A DNA stretch of 64,000 bases from Candidatus Woesearchaeota archaeon. GTDB taxonomy: Archaea; Nanobdellota; Nanobdellia; Woesearchaeales; GW2011-AR9. The translations under genes and the position numbers were made by a program. Every line of letters starts with the position of its first letter. The first letter of the stretch is position 1. Under the pieces are notes generated by a model. That model searched no databases. It had not been told where the DNA came from and saw only the letters and a program-made list of their open reading frames with translations. The stretch covers positions 102,484 to 166,483 of the forward strand of contig JABHQW010000008.1 of NCBI GenBank assembly GCA_018696595.1, read 5' to 3'. Of the stretch, positions 1 through 9,927 are shown piece after piece.

Positions 1-709
1 ATTGTATGGGTTCATTATATTGAGAGTACCCTTTAGATGTTAGAAAAATCAACCCTTCTGTAGCATAACAATGAGGATGAGTATAAACATAATCTTGTTC
101 TTTGTTTATAGTAAAATAATTTTCTTTAAAAGCCCCCATTATCTCGTTGGTTAAACTCTCTGCTAGAACTTTATATTTCTCATCATTAAAGTATTCTGCA
201 GCTTCAATTAGGGCCATAGTATTCTTAATCAAAAGAGAACCATAACTTAAAGACCACCTTGTTTTGTCAAAAATAGCTAAATCTTGTTTATCATATACTA
301 ATTCTTTCTTTTGTAGAGAGTTATAAATAAATTCAATCATTTTCTTCATAGCGTTTTTATGGGAATCACTTAACTCACTAACTTTACTTAATGCAATTAA
401 ACCTGAAAAACAAATAGCAGTATCAAAGACATACTTGAATTCTTCCCTACCAACTGAACCATCTTCATTCAAATTCTCACTTAAGTAATCTGCAGAGGTT
501 ATTGCTTTTTCTAAATACTTAGGCTCATTATATAACAGATATAAATAAGAGAAAGTCTTAACATAATATCCAATTATTTCAAAATAAATATAACCAGGTT
601 TATCGGAATTAGTCCAACTATAAACAGCTCCATCTTCTGAGCAAATTTCAGAATTAGACAACCAATTAATCATTTGATGAGTAAATAATTTTAATTCTTC
701 AGGAGCCAT
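1..709 (-). CDS. Alpha/alpha-barrel glycan-enzyme-like protein, 3' truncated by window edge
   Basis: The reading frame starts at an ATG at 709 and runs off the left edge, giving 236 visible residues with no stop. The protein is soluble and almost all helical. It has repeated Tyr/Trp-rich helices (for example YYVKTFSYLYLLY and WSLSYGSLLIKNTMALIEAA), which is the pattern of six-hairpin (alpha/alpha)6 glycosidase-like folds often found in archaeal and bacterial polysaccharide clusters. No catalytic residues can be assigned from the visible part. It lies 68 bases downstream of the sugar epimerase gene on the same strand, so it is probably the tail of the glycan operon. The fold call is inferred from helix periodicity and context only. 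Confidence 0.6.
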   Translation of the reverse strand, partial: MAPEELKLFTHQMINWLSNSEICSEDGAVYSWTNSDKPGYIYFEIIGYYVKTFSYLYLLYNEPKYLEKAITSADYLSENLNEDGSVGREEFKYVFDTAICFSGLIALSKVSELSDSHKNAMKKMIEFIYNSLQKKELVYDKQDLAIFDKTRWSLSYGSLLIKNTMALIEAAEYFNDEKYKVLAESLTNEIMGAFKENYFTINKEQDYVYTHPHCYATEGLIFLTSKGYSQYNEPIQ

Positions 710-776
710 CTTTTATTTCTTCTTTTTTATTCTTACCGATTATTATTACTGACTACTCTTACTATTTTGGTGCTTG

Positions 777-1754
777 CTATTTTGATGTTTTCTGATTCTT
801 AACAAATTCGATATTTCTCTTCAATCCTTCTTCAAAAGAAACTTTTGGTTCCCAACCAAATAATTGTTTAGCATAAGAATAATCACCACACAAACGATCT
901 ACTTCGGCCGCTCTTTCTTCTACATGAACAATCTCAGAAACACTATTGGTTAATTCTTTTATTTTTTGAGCACAATAATTTACAGAATAATCTTTACCAG
1001 TGGCAAAATTTACTGCTTTCCCTACTGCGTCTGGGTGGGACCCCATTATCAAAAATCCTTCTACTGCATCGTCAACATAAAGTAAATCTCGACTTTGTTC
1101 ACCATTACCATAAACAGTAATTGGCTTCCCTTCCAAAGCTAAATTAATAAATTTTGGCACCATGTCATAAGTATGTCTTGGTCCAAACATATTAAATGGT
1201 CGAATAATTGAAACTGGAACCCCATAAGTGTTCCAATAAGCAAAACTATATCGATCTGCAGCAACTTTTGATGCAGCATATGGCGAAGTTGGATTTAACG
1301 GATGTTTTTCATCAATTGGAACGTATTGGGCAGTACCATAAGCTTCACTCGAAGAAGTACAAACTACTCTTTTAATATTCTTATTTAATCTAGCAGCCTC
1401 TAAAATATTTAATGTGCCAATTAGATTAGTTTCCATAACTTCAAAAGGATGATCAAAAGAAAAAGGCACATAAGCTTTTGCTGCCAAATGGAAAATCACT
1501 TCAGGACCATTACGATTAATTAAATTAATTGCATCCTTATCTGCAATATCTCCAGTGATAATTTCTTCAAATTCATCAACTAAGTGTGCGATTTTTCCCA
1601 ATTGACATTGGATAGGGCCATCACTTGTTTTTTCTTTAACATAAACTGAAACTTTCGCTCCTAATTTTAACAATGCTTCTGTCAAATGTGATCCCACAAA
1701 TCCATCAGGACCAGTGATTAAAACTTTTTTTCCTTGCCAGTGTGTATTTTCCAT
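777..1754 (-). CDS. NAD-dependent nucleotide-sugar epimerase/dehydratase (extended SDR)
   Basis: This 325-residue extended short-chain dehydrogenase has an N-terminal Rossmann site ITGPDGFVGSHL, a variant of TGxxGxxG in which the second position is Pro. The catalytic Ser/Thr region is CTSSSEAYG and the catalytic pair is Tyr-x3-Lys in SPYAASK. The C-terminal half carries the sugar-nucleotide part (IIRPFNMFGPRH, GNGEQSRDLLYVDD). The length fits UDP-glucose 4-epimerase or dTDP-glucose/GDP-mannose 4,6-dehydratase relatives. The exact substrate cannot be read from sequence. It sits in a surface-glycan cluster and probably supplies an activated sugar in the cytoplasm. Confidence 0.88.
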   Translation of the reverse strand: MENTHWQGKKVLITGPDGFVGSHLTEALLKLGAKVSVYVKEKTSDGPIQCQLGKIAHLVDEFEEIITGDIADKDAINLINRNGPEVIFHLAAKAYVPFSFDHPFEVMETNLIGTLNILEAARLNKNIKRVVCTSSSEAYGTAQYVPIDEKHPLNPTSPYAASKVAADRYSFAYWNTYGVPVSIIRPFNMFGPRHTYDMVPKFINLALEGKPITVYGNGEQSRDLLYVDDAVEGFLIMGSHPDAVGKAVNFATGKDYSVNYCAQKIKELTNSVSEIVHVEERAAEVDRLCGDYSYAKQLFGWEPKVSFEEGLKRNIEFVKNQKTSK

Positions 1755-1892
1755 TATTGATACCCCGTCATGAGATTATTATAAGATTATTATAACAAGG
1801 AGAAAGCCCCTATTCGCTTTATAAATATTGTTAAACATTGTCAAGTGAAATGTACTTACTTCCCTGTGACAGAAGAGACAAAGAGTAGTAAA

Positions 1893-2591
1893 TTAAAACC
1901 ACCGATATCCAAATATTCTTACCATTCCTTTGATATAACGTAAACCATGTTCAGATAATACAAATTTTGATTCGCCCTTTTCCCTATCAACAGAATTAAA
2001 ACCAACTTCTGAAATCTTTGCACCTTTTTTCATTAACTTAACTAAAATTTCAAGTTCAACTTCAAATCCTTCTTCTTTCGTTTTTAAGCCCTTCAATATT
2101 TCTTTACGATATGCTCTAAAACCAGAAGTAACATCCTTTAATTGAGACAAGATCATCAACTTGGTGAAAAAGTTAGTAATTTTACTAAGAAGATCAGATT
2201 TTAAAGGTACGCCCTTGACTCCAGCTCCCTTAACATACCTTGAACCAATTACAATATCATTATTGGAATCTAATCTATTAACCAATCTGGAGATTATTTT
2301 TGGAGGATGAGCTAAATCTGAGTCCATAGTAACAATGATTCTTCCTTTGGCAGCTTTAAAACCAATTGGTAATGCGTATCCTAAGTTCTTATTTGGGGCA
2401 TAACTAATCAGTTTAATTTTAGAATAATTCTTCTGAAATTGTTTGATTATTTTTTCAGTCTGATCAGAACTACCATCATTAACAAAAATCAATTCATATT
2501 CTTCATTTAAATCAATTTGTTTAAAGAAAGTAACTATAAAACTAGGTAAAACCTCTTCTTCATTATAAACAGGAACAATTATTGAAATCAT
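1893..2591 (-). CDS. Family 2 glycosyltransferase (dolichol-phosphate sugar synthase-like)
   Basis: This 232-residue protein opens with the GT2 nucleotide-sugar motif SIIVPVYNEEEVLP, followed by VNDGSSDQT and the metal-binding DxD in VTMDSDLAHPP. The stretch IGSRYVKGAGVKG and the acceptor-side segment DVTSGFRAYRK are typical of dolichol-phosphate mannose/glucose synthases. No transmembrane segment follows the catalytic domain. The gene overlaps the methyltransferase gene upstream by four bases (ATGA-type junction), so the two are translationally linked. It probably transfers a sugar to a polyprenyl phosphate for surface glycan assembly; donor and acceptor are unknown. Confidence 0.87.
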   Translation of the reverse strand: MISIIVPVYNEEEVLPSFIVTFFKQIDLNEEYELIFVNDGSSDQTEKIIKQFQKNYSKIKLISYAPNKNLGYALPIGFKAAKGRIIVTMDSDLAHPPKIISRLVNRLDSNNDIVIGSRYVKGAGVKGVPLKSDLLSKITNFFTKLMILSQLKDVTSGFRAYRKEILKGLKTKEEGFEVELEILVKLMKKGAKISEVGFNSVDREKGESKFVLSEHGLRYIKGMVRIFGYRWF

Positions 2592-3217
2592 TTTTTCCTA
2601 AATACCCCATATAAAACTAAAGTTAAAAAATTTCTGATTCTTAAACATCTAAAACCCAAAAACATTTTTATAAACGATTTTCTATCATAAGTTCTGTTAA
2701 TGGGTTCATCATTGGGATTTTTTTTACCAGTGATTATTCTTCGCAAGAACATTGAATTATAAATACTATATTTCCACGGAACTTCCGCAACTACAATTCC
2801 CCCTGGTCTGAGAATCCGATGCATTTCTTTAATTGTTTTTTGGGGATTATCTAAATATTGGATTAAACCAGTATTTACAATAACATCAAAAGAATTATCT
2901 TCAAAATTAAGTTTCTCTGAATCCATTACTTTAAATCCGATCATTGGAAAGTTTTTTTTTGCTCTTTCGATTGCCCAAGAAGATAAATCCACCCCCATCG
3001 TTTTCCCACTCCTCTTAAACAAATCAAAAGTATTTACTCCCGTTCCACAAGCTAAGTCTAAAATTCTTTTGTTTTTATATTTGGTTAATGACAAGATAAA
3101 TTTTATTTTCAAACCATAAAACAAACGTTCTAAGAGGTTGCCTTTCTTTCTCGCTTTATACCAATCATAACGAGCAGAATTAACCCAATATTCCTTAACT
3201 TTTTCTTTTTCTACCAT
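2588..3217 (-). CDS. SAM-dependent class I methyltransferase
   Basis: The 209-residue protein has the class I methyltransferase motif I ILDLACGTGVNTF, an acidic strand-2 end (MGVDLSSWAIERA), motif II/III in NSFDVIVNTGLIQYLDNP and the segment HRILRPGGIVVAEVP. These are the hallmarks of the Methyltransf_11 type. The stop of this gene overlaps the start of the downstream GT2 gene by four bases. In this context it may methylate a sugar or a lipid-linked intermediate, but small-molecule methyltransferases of this type cannot be given a substrate from sequence. Confidence 0.85.
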   Translation of the reverse strand: MVEKEKVKEYWVNSARYDWYKARKKGNLLERLFYGLKIKFILSLTKYKNKRILDLACGTGVNTFDLFKRSGKTMGVDLSSWAIERAKKNFPMIGFKVMDSEKLNFEDNSFDVIVNTGLIQYLDNPQKTIKEMHRILRPGGIVVAEVPWKYSIYNSMFLRRIITGKKNPNDEPINRTYDRKSFIKMFLGFRCLRIRNFLTLVLYGVFRKK

Positions 3218-3356
3218 GTAATACTTTTCATAACAGGATTATATAAAACTTACGAAAGGAGATTCAATTTAAATTAGAAGTACATAAGTTATATAAATAA
3301 CTATTTTTGCATTCTTTAATAAATTAAAATATTTATAGATCCCACCCGAACAAAAA

Positions 3357-4232
3357 ATGAAAATAATAATAACGATTCCGGCTTACAATGAAGAAAAAAC
3401 TCTTCCTAAAGTAATTGCAGAGATCAGGCAAGTGATGGAAAAAACTGATTATGATTACCAAATTATGGTTCTTAATGATGGAAGTATAGATCAAACAAAA
3501 AGAGTGGCAGAAGAAGCAGGAGCAATTGTTTTTTCCAATAAAAGAAATAAAGGGTTAGCTGATACATTTAAGCATGAGATTAAAAGATGTTTAGAATTAA
3601 ATGCAGATATTATTGTTCACACTGATGCTGATGGTCAATATCCCGCAATATATATCCCCCAACTTATTGAAAAATTAAATAAAGGTTATGATCTCATTTT
3701 AGGTAGCAGATTTGGCAAAGGAAATTATTCTGGATCTTTAATGAAAAACATTGGAAACAAAACATTTGCTAAAGTTTTCTCGGGATTATTAAAGGTTAAA
3801 CTAACAGACACTACCACGGGATTTAGAGCTTTTACTAGAGAAGTTGCTGAGCTTCCTCTGATCAATAATTTTACTTACACACAAGAACAATTAATCAGAG
3901 CCGGAAAAGAAAAAATGAAAATTGGTGAAGTCCCAATAACAACAAATAGAACAAGAAAAAGTCGATTATTTAAAAATCCGTTTGATTATGCAATTAAAGC
4001 TTGGATAAACATATTTAGAATTTATCGAGATTTTGAACCAATAAGGTTTTTTGGGCTAATTGGATTCTTAAGTATTATTTTTGGAATGTTAATTGGAGTT
4101 TATTTTGTATACTTGCATTTTACATCTGGAATCTCAGGACATTTAGGTCTTTTATTTCTAATGTTAATTCTACTTGTTTTTGGGGTTCAGACAATATTAT
4201 TTGGTTTTATAGCAGATATGATTAGGAAATAA
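3357..4232 (+). CDS. Family 2 glycosyltransferase with C-terminal membrane segments
   Basis: This 291-residue protein has a complete GT2 domain: IITIPAYNEEKTLP, VLNDGSIDQT, the DxD motif in HTDADGQYP and LGSRFGKGN, with the acceptor segment TDTTTGFRAFTRE. Two hydrophobic helices follow at about residues 232-255 and 262-287, an arrangement seen in membrane-anchored dolichol-phosphate sugar synthases. A TATA-like AATATTTATAGA lies about 25 bases before the ATG, which suggests a leaderless transcript. It is transcribed opposite to most of the glycan cluster and probably loads a sugar onto a polyprenyl carrier at the membrane. Confidence 0.87.
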   Translation: MKIIITIPAYNEEKTLPKVIAEIRQVMEKTDYDYQIMVLNDGSIDQTKRVAEEAGAIVFSNKRNKGLADTFKHEIKRCLELNADIIVHTDADGQYPAIYIPQLIEKLNKGYDLILGSRFGKGNYSGSLMKNIGNKTFAKVFSGLLKVKLTDTTTGFRAFTREVAELPLINNFTYTQEQLIRAGKEKMKIGEVPITTNRTRKSRLFKNPFDYAIKAWINIFRIYRDFEPIRFFGLIGFLSIIFGMLIGVYFVYLHFTSGISGHLGLLFLMLILLVFGVQTILFGFIADMIRK

Positions 4233-4258
4233 ATAGAAGATTAAGAAATAGATAAAGT

Positions 4259-5680
4259 TTAATTTCTTCGCATTTGATTCTTTAACATATTAAATCCCAT
4301 TTTCATCCCATTAATTAAACCAATCTTAAAAGAACTTAATGATCGAATCCCATAAGAAACAACGCCCACCACATAAAATATTCGGTTTGGTTTTAGTTTT
4401 ATTAACTTTCTAATCAATGGAATGGTAGAAGGATATTTTGCACCAAGACTAAAAAACTTTTGTAAATTAGCAAATTGATCTGCATACTCTGATTTTAATA
4501 ACGAAGAATCAAATAAAGAAGGAATAACGTCAACATTAAATTCCTTACCAATGTAACCATTCTCAACACAATATTCCGCTAAATCTGTTTTAGGATAAGG
4601 TTGAAAGATGCATGGCAAAGTATAATCTGTTTTAATCTTAGCATTAAATTTCATTGTTTCAATAGCTTCTTCAATTGTTTCTCCAGGAAGACCAATCATA
4701 TTGTAAGTTCCAACTTTAATTTTATACTTTCTCAATAGTTCCACTCCTTCGATTATACTTTCATTTTTCAAAGCTTTACGTAAAAGTAAATTTCGCATAT
4801 TCTCATTAGCAGTTTCTAAACCAAAAGTAATACAATCACACCCTGCCCAACTTAATTTTTTAACGACTTCTTCATTTAGTTCATTAGCTCTTCCTAAACA
4901 AGTAAAGGGAAGCCCAATTTCTTGATGATATAAGTCCAATAGTTCCATTAACCATCGCTTATCCACCGTAAAATTATCATCAATAAAACGCACAACTTCT
5001 AAAGGATATTTTTCTTGAACAGATTTAATCTCTTCAATTATTCTTGCCGGGCTCATTCTTCTAACATATTTTCCTTTACCTTTATACAAAAGCCTCTTAG
5101 CATGATTGTAACAAAAAGAACAATTATAAGGACATCCTCTGCTAGTAGCAAACCTTTTTGTCACTAAACCCCTTAAGAACGGAAACTTGGAATAATAAAG
5201 TTCACGATCTGGAAATGGAAAAGAATCTAAATCTTCTACTAAGTTTCCCAGTGGGTTTTTAATGATTTGTCCTTCTTTTTTTACCCATAATCCTTCAATA
5301 TCAGAATAATCTTCATTCTTATCAATCCTATTAGCCAATTCTAACATTGGGACTTCACCCTCCCCAATACAAATCATATCAACCGCTTCTTCATTAATAA
5401 CATCTCTAAAAAAAGTTGGATGGGGACCCCCAAAAATAAAAGGAACTGAAAAATATCTTTTTAATTGTTGAGCGGCTCTTAAGTTCCATTTATGGAATCC
5501 AGAAACAACTGAAAATGCAATGAGGTCAGGATTAAGTTTCTTTATCGAAGAAATAATCTTTTTTTCTTCTTTTAAAATAAATATCTCTACTTGGTGCCCT
5601 TGTTCTTTAAGAACAGCAGAAAGTGACATAGGGCCAAAATAATCAAATAAAGTATCTTGAATAAATGCGATTTTTGCCAT
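4259..5680 (-). CDS. B12-binding domain radical SAM enzyme
   Basis: The 473-residue protein has an N-terminal cobalamin-binding-like Rossmann domain (about residues 1-125, with IFGGPHPTFF and CIGEGEVPMLEL). The radical SAM domain that follows carries its [4Fe-4S] cysteines as Cys-x3-Cys-x2-Cys at residues 183, 187 and 190 (RGCPYNCSFC). The SAM-binding and barrel motifs RFIDDNFTVD, ITFGLETAN and GTYNMIGLPGET are present. The usual B12-ligating DxHxxG is not visible, so cobalamin would bind base-off. Relatives catalyse C-methylation, ring contraction or similar chemistry on lipids and sugars. Its place among glycosyltransferases suggests modification of a lipid or glycan; the substrate is unknown. 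Confidence 0.9.
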   Translation of the reverse strand: MAKIAFIQDTLFDYFGPMSLSAVLKEQGHQVEIFILKEEKKIISSIKKLNPDLIAFSVVSGFHKWNLRAAQQLKRYFSVPFIFGGPHPTFFRDVINEEAVDMICIGEGEVPMLELANRIDKNEDYSDIEGLWVKKEGQIIKNPLGNLVEDLDSFPFPDRELYYSKFPFLRGLVTKRFATSRGCPYNCSFCYNHAKRLLYKGKGKYVRRMSPARIIEEIKSVQEKYPLEVVRFIDDNFTVDKRWLMELLDLYHQEIGLPFTCLGRANELNEEVVKKLSWAGCDCITFGLETANENMRNLLLRKALKNESIIEGVELLRKYKIKVGTYNMIGLPGETIEEAIETMKFNAKIKTDYTLPCIFQPYPKTDLAEYCVENGYIGKEFNVDVIPSLFDSSLLKSEYADQFANLQKFFSLGAKYPSTIPLIRKLIKLKPNRIFYVVGVVSYGIRSLSSFKIGLINGMKMGFNMLKNQMRRN

Positions 5681-5761
5681 GAAACCTAGTTTAAAACATT
5701 CCTTTTTTTAAACATTCCTATAATAAATCCACAACATATATAACTATAAGAAAAACAATTA

Positions 5762-6751
5762 ATGATTCACAAAATGAGTAAAATAAAAAAACCGTTATTA
5801 AAGATATTAAAAACTCCAGCCCTTTATATTATCGGTATCGCAATTATTGGGTTTATTCTCTATAAAATTGGAATCAAAGAAATAACTGTGACAATTAGTT
5901 CTATGAATCTTTTTTATCTCCCCTTAATAATCATATTAACCCTAGGGGCATTATTCTTAGGCAGTTTAAGTATTTGGATTTTAGTAAGGCCAATCAAAGA
6001 AATTAGTTTAAGAAAAATAATTAGATATTATTGTATTTCTTGGGCGTTTGGATTGATTGCGCCAGGTAAAATTGGGGATTTCTCAATTCTCCTTTGGTTT
6101 AAGAAAAAAGAAAATATTAATTTTGGACAAGGGCTTGCAGTAGTAATATTAGATAAAGTAATAACATTCGCAATATTATTCATTTTTGCTAGCGCTAGTT
6201 TATTTCTATTTTTTCCATTTGTTATGGCATTAAAATTATTCTTTCTAGTTTTAGGTATTGGGGCCGTTGGTTTAATCATCATTTATACCCCCTGGGGAAG
6301 AAGAATTGTTAGAAAAACGATTCTGAGGAAACACGCAATTTATTTTAATGGTTTTTGGACAGCAAGTAAAAATTATTTTAGCAGTTTACAAAAAACACTT
6401 TTAATTAATATAGCTGCCACCCTAGGTAGAGTTATATTAACTGGATTGATTTATTATTCAATTTTCTTAAGCATAGGATTAAAAACAAATATAATTTATG
6501 TTTTTTTAATTTCTGCCACCGTTTTAATTATTTCATTTATTCCAATCTCTATTAATGGCCTGGGTATAAGAGAATTAACCAATGTTTACTTGTATAGCCA
6601 AGTTGGAATTACGCCACAAATTGCTTTTTCCTCATCTATCATCAATTTAATAATACTTTACGTTCTTGGAGCAATTATCTTTTCTTACACTTACAAGATG
6701 AGGAATTCAGAAAACGATCCTCAATCAGCCCCAGATACTTTTCCCAACTAA
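5762..6751 (+). CDS. Lysylphosphatidylglycerol synthase/AglD-type membrane protein (flippase-like)
   Basis: The 329-residue protein has about eight hydrophobic segments spread along its length and matches the UPF0104 pattern, with SWAFGLIAPGKIGDFS near residue 95 and FIPISINGLGIRE near residue 260. Family members include the membrane half of bacterial MprF and haloarchaeal AglD-related proteins, and act in moving or modifying lipid-linked sugars or lipids. A TATA-like ACATATATAACTATA sits about 26 bases before the ATG. Its last 77 bases overlap the 3' end of the convergent GT4 gene, which is unusually long for a tail-to-tail overlap. Confidence 0.85.
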   Translation: MIHKMSKIKKPLLKILKTPALYIIGIAIIGFILYKIGIKEITVTISSMNLFYLPLIIILTLGALFLGSLSIWILVRPIKEISLRKIIRYYCISWAFGLIAPGKIGDFSILLWFKKKENINFGQGLAVVILDKVITFAILFIFASASLFLFFPFVMALKLFFLVLGIGAVGLIIIYTPWGRRIVRKTILRKHAIYFNGFWTASKNYFSSLQKTLLINIAATLGRVILTGLIYYSIFLSIGLKTNIIYVFLISATVLIISFIPISINGLGIRELTNVYLYSQVGITPQIAFSSSIINLIILYVLGAIIFSYTYKMRNSENDPQSAPDTFPN

Positions 6752-7823
6752 AATTCTGTTTATAAACTTTGACGTTTTCAATAAAATTTTCTTTTTTATT
6801 AAGTTTGTAGAAATTAACAACCGCCCGAGCTAAAGCAGAAGCATCTTTGGGTGGGACTAAATATCCTGTATAATCATCTTTTACTGATTCTGATAATCCA
6901 CCAACATCAGTAACAACACAGGGTTTATTAAAATGATATGCAGTTTGAACAATCGCTGATTGAGTTGTAGTTAAGTAAGGTAAAACTAACAAATCAGAAA
7001 CAACAAAATATTTGCCGACTTCTTTATCGGGAACATAATTATCAATTAATACAATTGAATCTTCCAAGTTGTTATCTTTAATTAAATCTAAATACCTCTT
7101 TTTATCTTCCCAAAATTCTCCAACAATTAAAAGAGTAATATCCCCTAATTGTTTAACAATTTCGGGCATAGCTTTAATTAAATACCATAAGCCTTTATAT
7201 TCGCGAATATAACCAAAAAAAAGTATTGTTCTTTTCTTTAAACCCATGTCTATTTTTAACTGTTCTGACAGAACCACTTTATCAAAATTATTAAAATTTG
7301 GCAAGAATGAAGTAATTACAGAACATTTCTTATTCATCTTTTTTACTTCTACTGCTTCATCAGAAGAATGAGCCACAAAATAGTCCACATTACTAAAAGA
7401 CAGTTTTGTTAAAAAAGAGTCCACTAAACGCCCTTCGTGTGGCTTAGCACAATGACAAATAAATATGGGTTTAGCTTTTGAAAAAAGTTTAATCATAATG
7501 GTGAGAGGGTAAAATACTGGAGTCATTGCCGGAGACACCCAGTTAAAAAAAACAAATTTAGATTTATTTCTCTTAATCAATTTAACAACCTTAATCCAAG
7601 TAAGTGGGTTCAAATAATCTAAAACAAACACAGATTTATTTTTCTTAATAACTTCAGAACTATTATTTTCTACTTGATTCTTAACCAAAAAAGAAGGGTA
7701 ACGCCTCTTCCAACTGATTAATTGAACTTCATGTTTTTTGCTAAATTCTTGATTAAGTTGTTGAGTAAAATGAGTTATGCCACCTTTGTAAGGATAAACC
7801 GGACCAATTAAAGTTATTTTCAT
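6675..7823 (-). CDS. Family 4 glycosyltransferase
   Basis: This 382-residue GT-B enzyme has the N-terminal glycine-rich region PVYPYKGGITHFTQQL and a second Rossmann half starting at ILFFGYIREYKGLWYLIKA. The C-terminal donor-binding segment is VLPYLTTTQSAIVQTAYHFNKP followed by VTDVGGLSE. The usual EGFG-type acidic motif is replaced by TTTQSAIVQ, as in some GT4 branches. It follows the epimerase gene 7827-8834 with only three bases between them, so they are cotranscribed. It probably adds a sugar to a lipid-linked or protein-linked glycan on the cytoplasmic face. Confidence 0.86.
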   Translation of the reverse strand: MKITLIGPVYPYKGGITHFTQQLNQEFSKKHEVQLISWKRRYPSFLVKNQVENNSSEVIKKNKSVFVLDYLNPLTWIKVVKLIKRNKSKFVFFNWVSPAMTPVFYPLTIMIKLFSKAKPIFICHCAKPHEGRLVDSFLTKLSFSNVDYFVAHSSDEAVEVKKMNKKCSVITSFLPNFNNFDKVVLSEQLKIDMGLKKRTILFFGYIREYKGLWYLIKAMPEIVKQLGDITLLIVGEFWEDKKRYLDLIKDNNLEDSIVLIDNYVPDKEVGKYFVVSDLLVLPYLTTTQSAIVQTAYHFNKPCVVTDVGGLSESVKDDYTGYLVPPKDASALARAVVNFYKLNKKENFIENVKVYKQNFSWEKYLGLIEDRFLNSSSCKCKKR

Positions 7824-7826
7824 TTT

Positions 7827-8834
7827 TTATTGAACTATTTTTATACTAGAGATAGTATTCTGAAGAGCTTCTTTCATTGAATGATATTTTCTCTCACCTA
7901 ATGCTATAGTGATTAAATTGTTGGAAATGGTCCGATATTCTTTTTTCAGATTATTTTCATCAGTATATTCTATACTAATCATTTCATCACCCAATATTTC
8001 TTTAATAAGTTCAGCAATATTACTTAAAGACAAGACTTCTGAGGAAGAAAGATTATAAACCCGATGTTTTAGTTCTAAAAAATTAGAAGAGGCCAAATCA
8101 ATTATGTCTCGCACTAAATCCTTAACATAAATAAATGTTCTTTTATTAGAACCATCACCAAAAACGGTAATCTTTTGTTTTGTCATTGCATCTTTAATAA
8201 AACGCGGGATAATCTGAGGATAATTGTCAAAGTCATCACCCTCGCCAAAAGTATTATCAATACGAATAATAATAACATTTAAACCAGATTCTTTATTATA
8301 AGCAGAACAAAGGTTTTCCCCAAATCGTTTTGCAATAACATAACCATAATTAGGGGTTGTATTAACATCACTACCATCTTTTATACAAAAATTATCAGAT
8401 TCGTTAATTAAGTCTTCTTTAAAATCATATAAAGCAACCGAACTCCCATAAATTAATTTTTCAATTTTGTTCTCTTGACAAGCCTTAATTATATTTGAAT
8501 CAATCTTACTATTAAGATCCATCATAGTTGCTGGAAATTGATTGTGGTACCCATAATTTTTTTTAAAATTAGCTAAATGAATAACAATATCTACTTCATT
8601 AAAACTCTTTTGACAAAAAGAAGCATCTAATAAATCCCCCGTTACAAAATCTATCTTTGATCCAAATCTTTTTGTTAAGTTTCTATGATCTTTACGCCCA
8701 ATAATTTTTAATGGAAACTGACTAATATTCTTGGTAATTAGTTCTTCAACAAGATGCGAACCAATAAATCCCGAACCACCGGTAATTAATATTCGTTTAC
8801 CTTTCAAAACATCATCTTGTTCTCTCAAATTCAT
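7827..8834 (-). CDS. NAD-dependent nucleotide-sugar epimerase/dehydratase
   Basis: This 335-residue extended SDR has the nucleotide motif [14 protein letters not shown] after a short N-terminal extension. YGSSVALYD supplies the catalytic serine region, and [12 protein letters not shown] the Tyr-x3-Lys (YVIAK). The substrate-domain segment is [14 protein letters not shown], with [14 protein letters not shown] downstream. The gene starts 23 bases inside the 3' end of gmd, so the two are coupled. It may finish the product of Gmd (4-reduction or epimerisation of a GDP-sugar), but substrate assignment is inference from adjacency. Confidence 0.87.
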   Translation of the reverse strand: MNLREQDDVLKGKRILITGGSGFIGSHLVEELITKNISQFPLKIIGRKDHRNLTKRFGSKIDFVTGDLLDASFCQKSFNEVDIVIHLANFKKNYGYHNQFPATMMDLNSKIDSNIIKACQENKIEKLIYGSSVALYDFKEDLINESDNFCIKDGSDVNTTPNYGYVIAKRFGENLCSAYNKESGLNVIIIRIDNTFGEGDDFDNYPQIIPRFIKDAMTKQKITVFGDGSNKRTFIYVKDLVRDIIDLASSNFLELKHRVYNLSSSEVLSLSNIAELIKEILGDEMISIEYTDENNLKKEYRTISNNLITIALGERKYHSMKEALQNTISSIKIVQ

Positions 8835-9861
8835 TAACCTCCCATTCTGTCATTAATTTGATCAACTCCTTAAATTTAACTTTTGGTTGCCAACCCAGAA
8901 GCGTTCTAGCTTTTGCAGGATTACCTAATAATAAATCAACTTCAGTTGGCCGAAAATAATTAGGATCAACGTCAACAATTACTTCTCCCGAATCAGAATT
9001 AATTCCTTTCTCATCAATCCCAGACCCTTGCCAAACAATATTAATCCCTAATAGACTACAAGTTTCTTCTATCAACTCCCTTACAGTATGAGTTTCCCCA
9101 GTAGCAATAATATAATCTTCGGGTTTATCTTGTTGAAGCATTAACCACATAGATTCAACATAATCTTTAGCATAGCCCCAATCACGTCGTGCTTCTAAAT
9201 TTCCAATCCCTAACTTTTTCTGTTTACCATACTTTATTCTGACAAGAGATTCAATTACTTTCTTTGAAACAAAATTCTTCCCTCTCCTTGGAGACTCGTG
9301 GTTAAACAAAATACCATTACACCCAAAAAGATTATACGCTTCACGATAATTTTTGATAATCCAATAACCATATAATTTTGCAACCCCATAAGGACTTCGA
9401 GGATAAAAAGGAGTTTTCTCAGTTTGTGGAGTTTCTACTGCTTTACCAAACAATTCCGATGTTGAAGCTTGATACACTCGAGTTGTTTCCACTAATCCCG
9501 CTGAACGAACTGCTTCCAATATTTTTAAAACACTAAAACCAGTTGCTTCCGCAGTACCTTCAGGAACTTTAAAGGAAATCCCAACATGACTTTGTGCAGC
9601 AAGATTATAAATTTCATCAGGCCGTATTTTTTGAATTAGTTGAAATAAGTTACTAGAATCAGTAATATCACCATAATGTAAAAATAGTTTCTCATTTCGA
9701 TTATGTTTATCCTGATGCAAATGTTTAATTCTTTCCCGATTAAATGTTGAAGATCGTCTCACTAAACCATGAACTTCATAGCCTTTTTCTAACAAAAACT
9801 CAGCAAGATAAGACCCATCTTGGCCAGTTATTCCTGTAATAAATGCCTTTTTTATCATCAT
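8812..9861 (-). CDS. gmd: GDP-mannose 4,6-dehydratase
   Basis: The 349-residue protein shows the full Gmd signature. It has [27 protein letters not shown] at the N terminus (read here in parts), the loop [11 protein letters not shown], the catalytic region QASTSELFG with [12 protein letters not shown] (Tyr-x3-Lys), and the family hallmark FNHESPRRG. The C-terminal [15 protein letters not shown] is also typical. Gmd converts GDP-mannose to GDP-4-keto-6-deoxymannose, the precursor of GDP-rhamnose, GDP-fucose and GDP-perosamine. GDP-mannose could come from the nucleotidyltransferase and phosphomannomutase encoded at 14918-16386. Confidence 0.95.
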   Translation of the reverse strand: MMIKKAFITGITGQDGSYLAEFLLEKGYEVHGLVRRSSTFNRERIKHLHQDKHNRNEKLFLHYGDITDSSNLFQLIQKIRPDEIYNLAAQSHVGISFKVPEGTAEATGFSVLKILEAVRSAGLVETTRVYQASTSELFGKAVETPQTEKTPFYPRSPYGVAKLYGYWIIKNYREAYNLFGCNGILFNHESPRRGKNFVSKKVIESLVRIKYGKQKKLGIGNLEARRDWGYAKDYVESMWLMLQQDKPEDYIIATGETHTVRELIEETCSLLGINIVWQGSGIDEKGINSDSGEVIVDVDPNYFRPTEVDLLLGNPAKARTLLGWQPKVKFKELIKLMTEWEVNEFERTR

Positions 9862-9927
9862 TTAAGTTCCAACTATAGAGTATTTAAATGTTATTATACT
9901 ATTTTTCAGGTAACACAAATTTATCAT

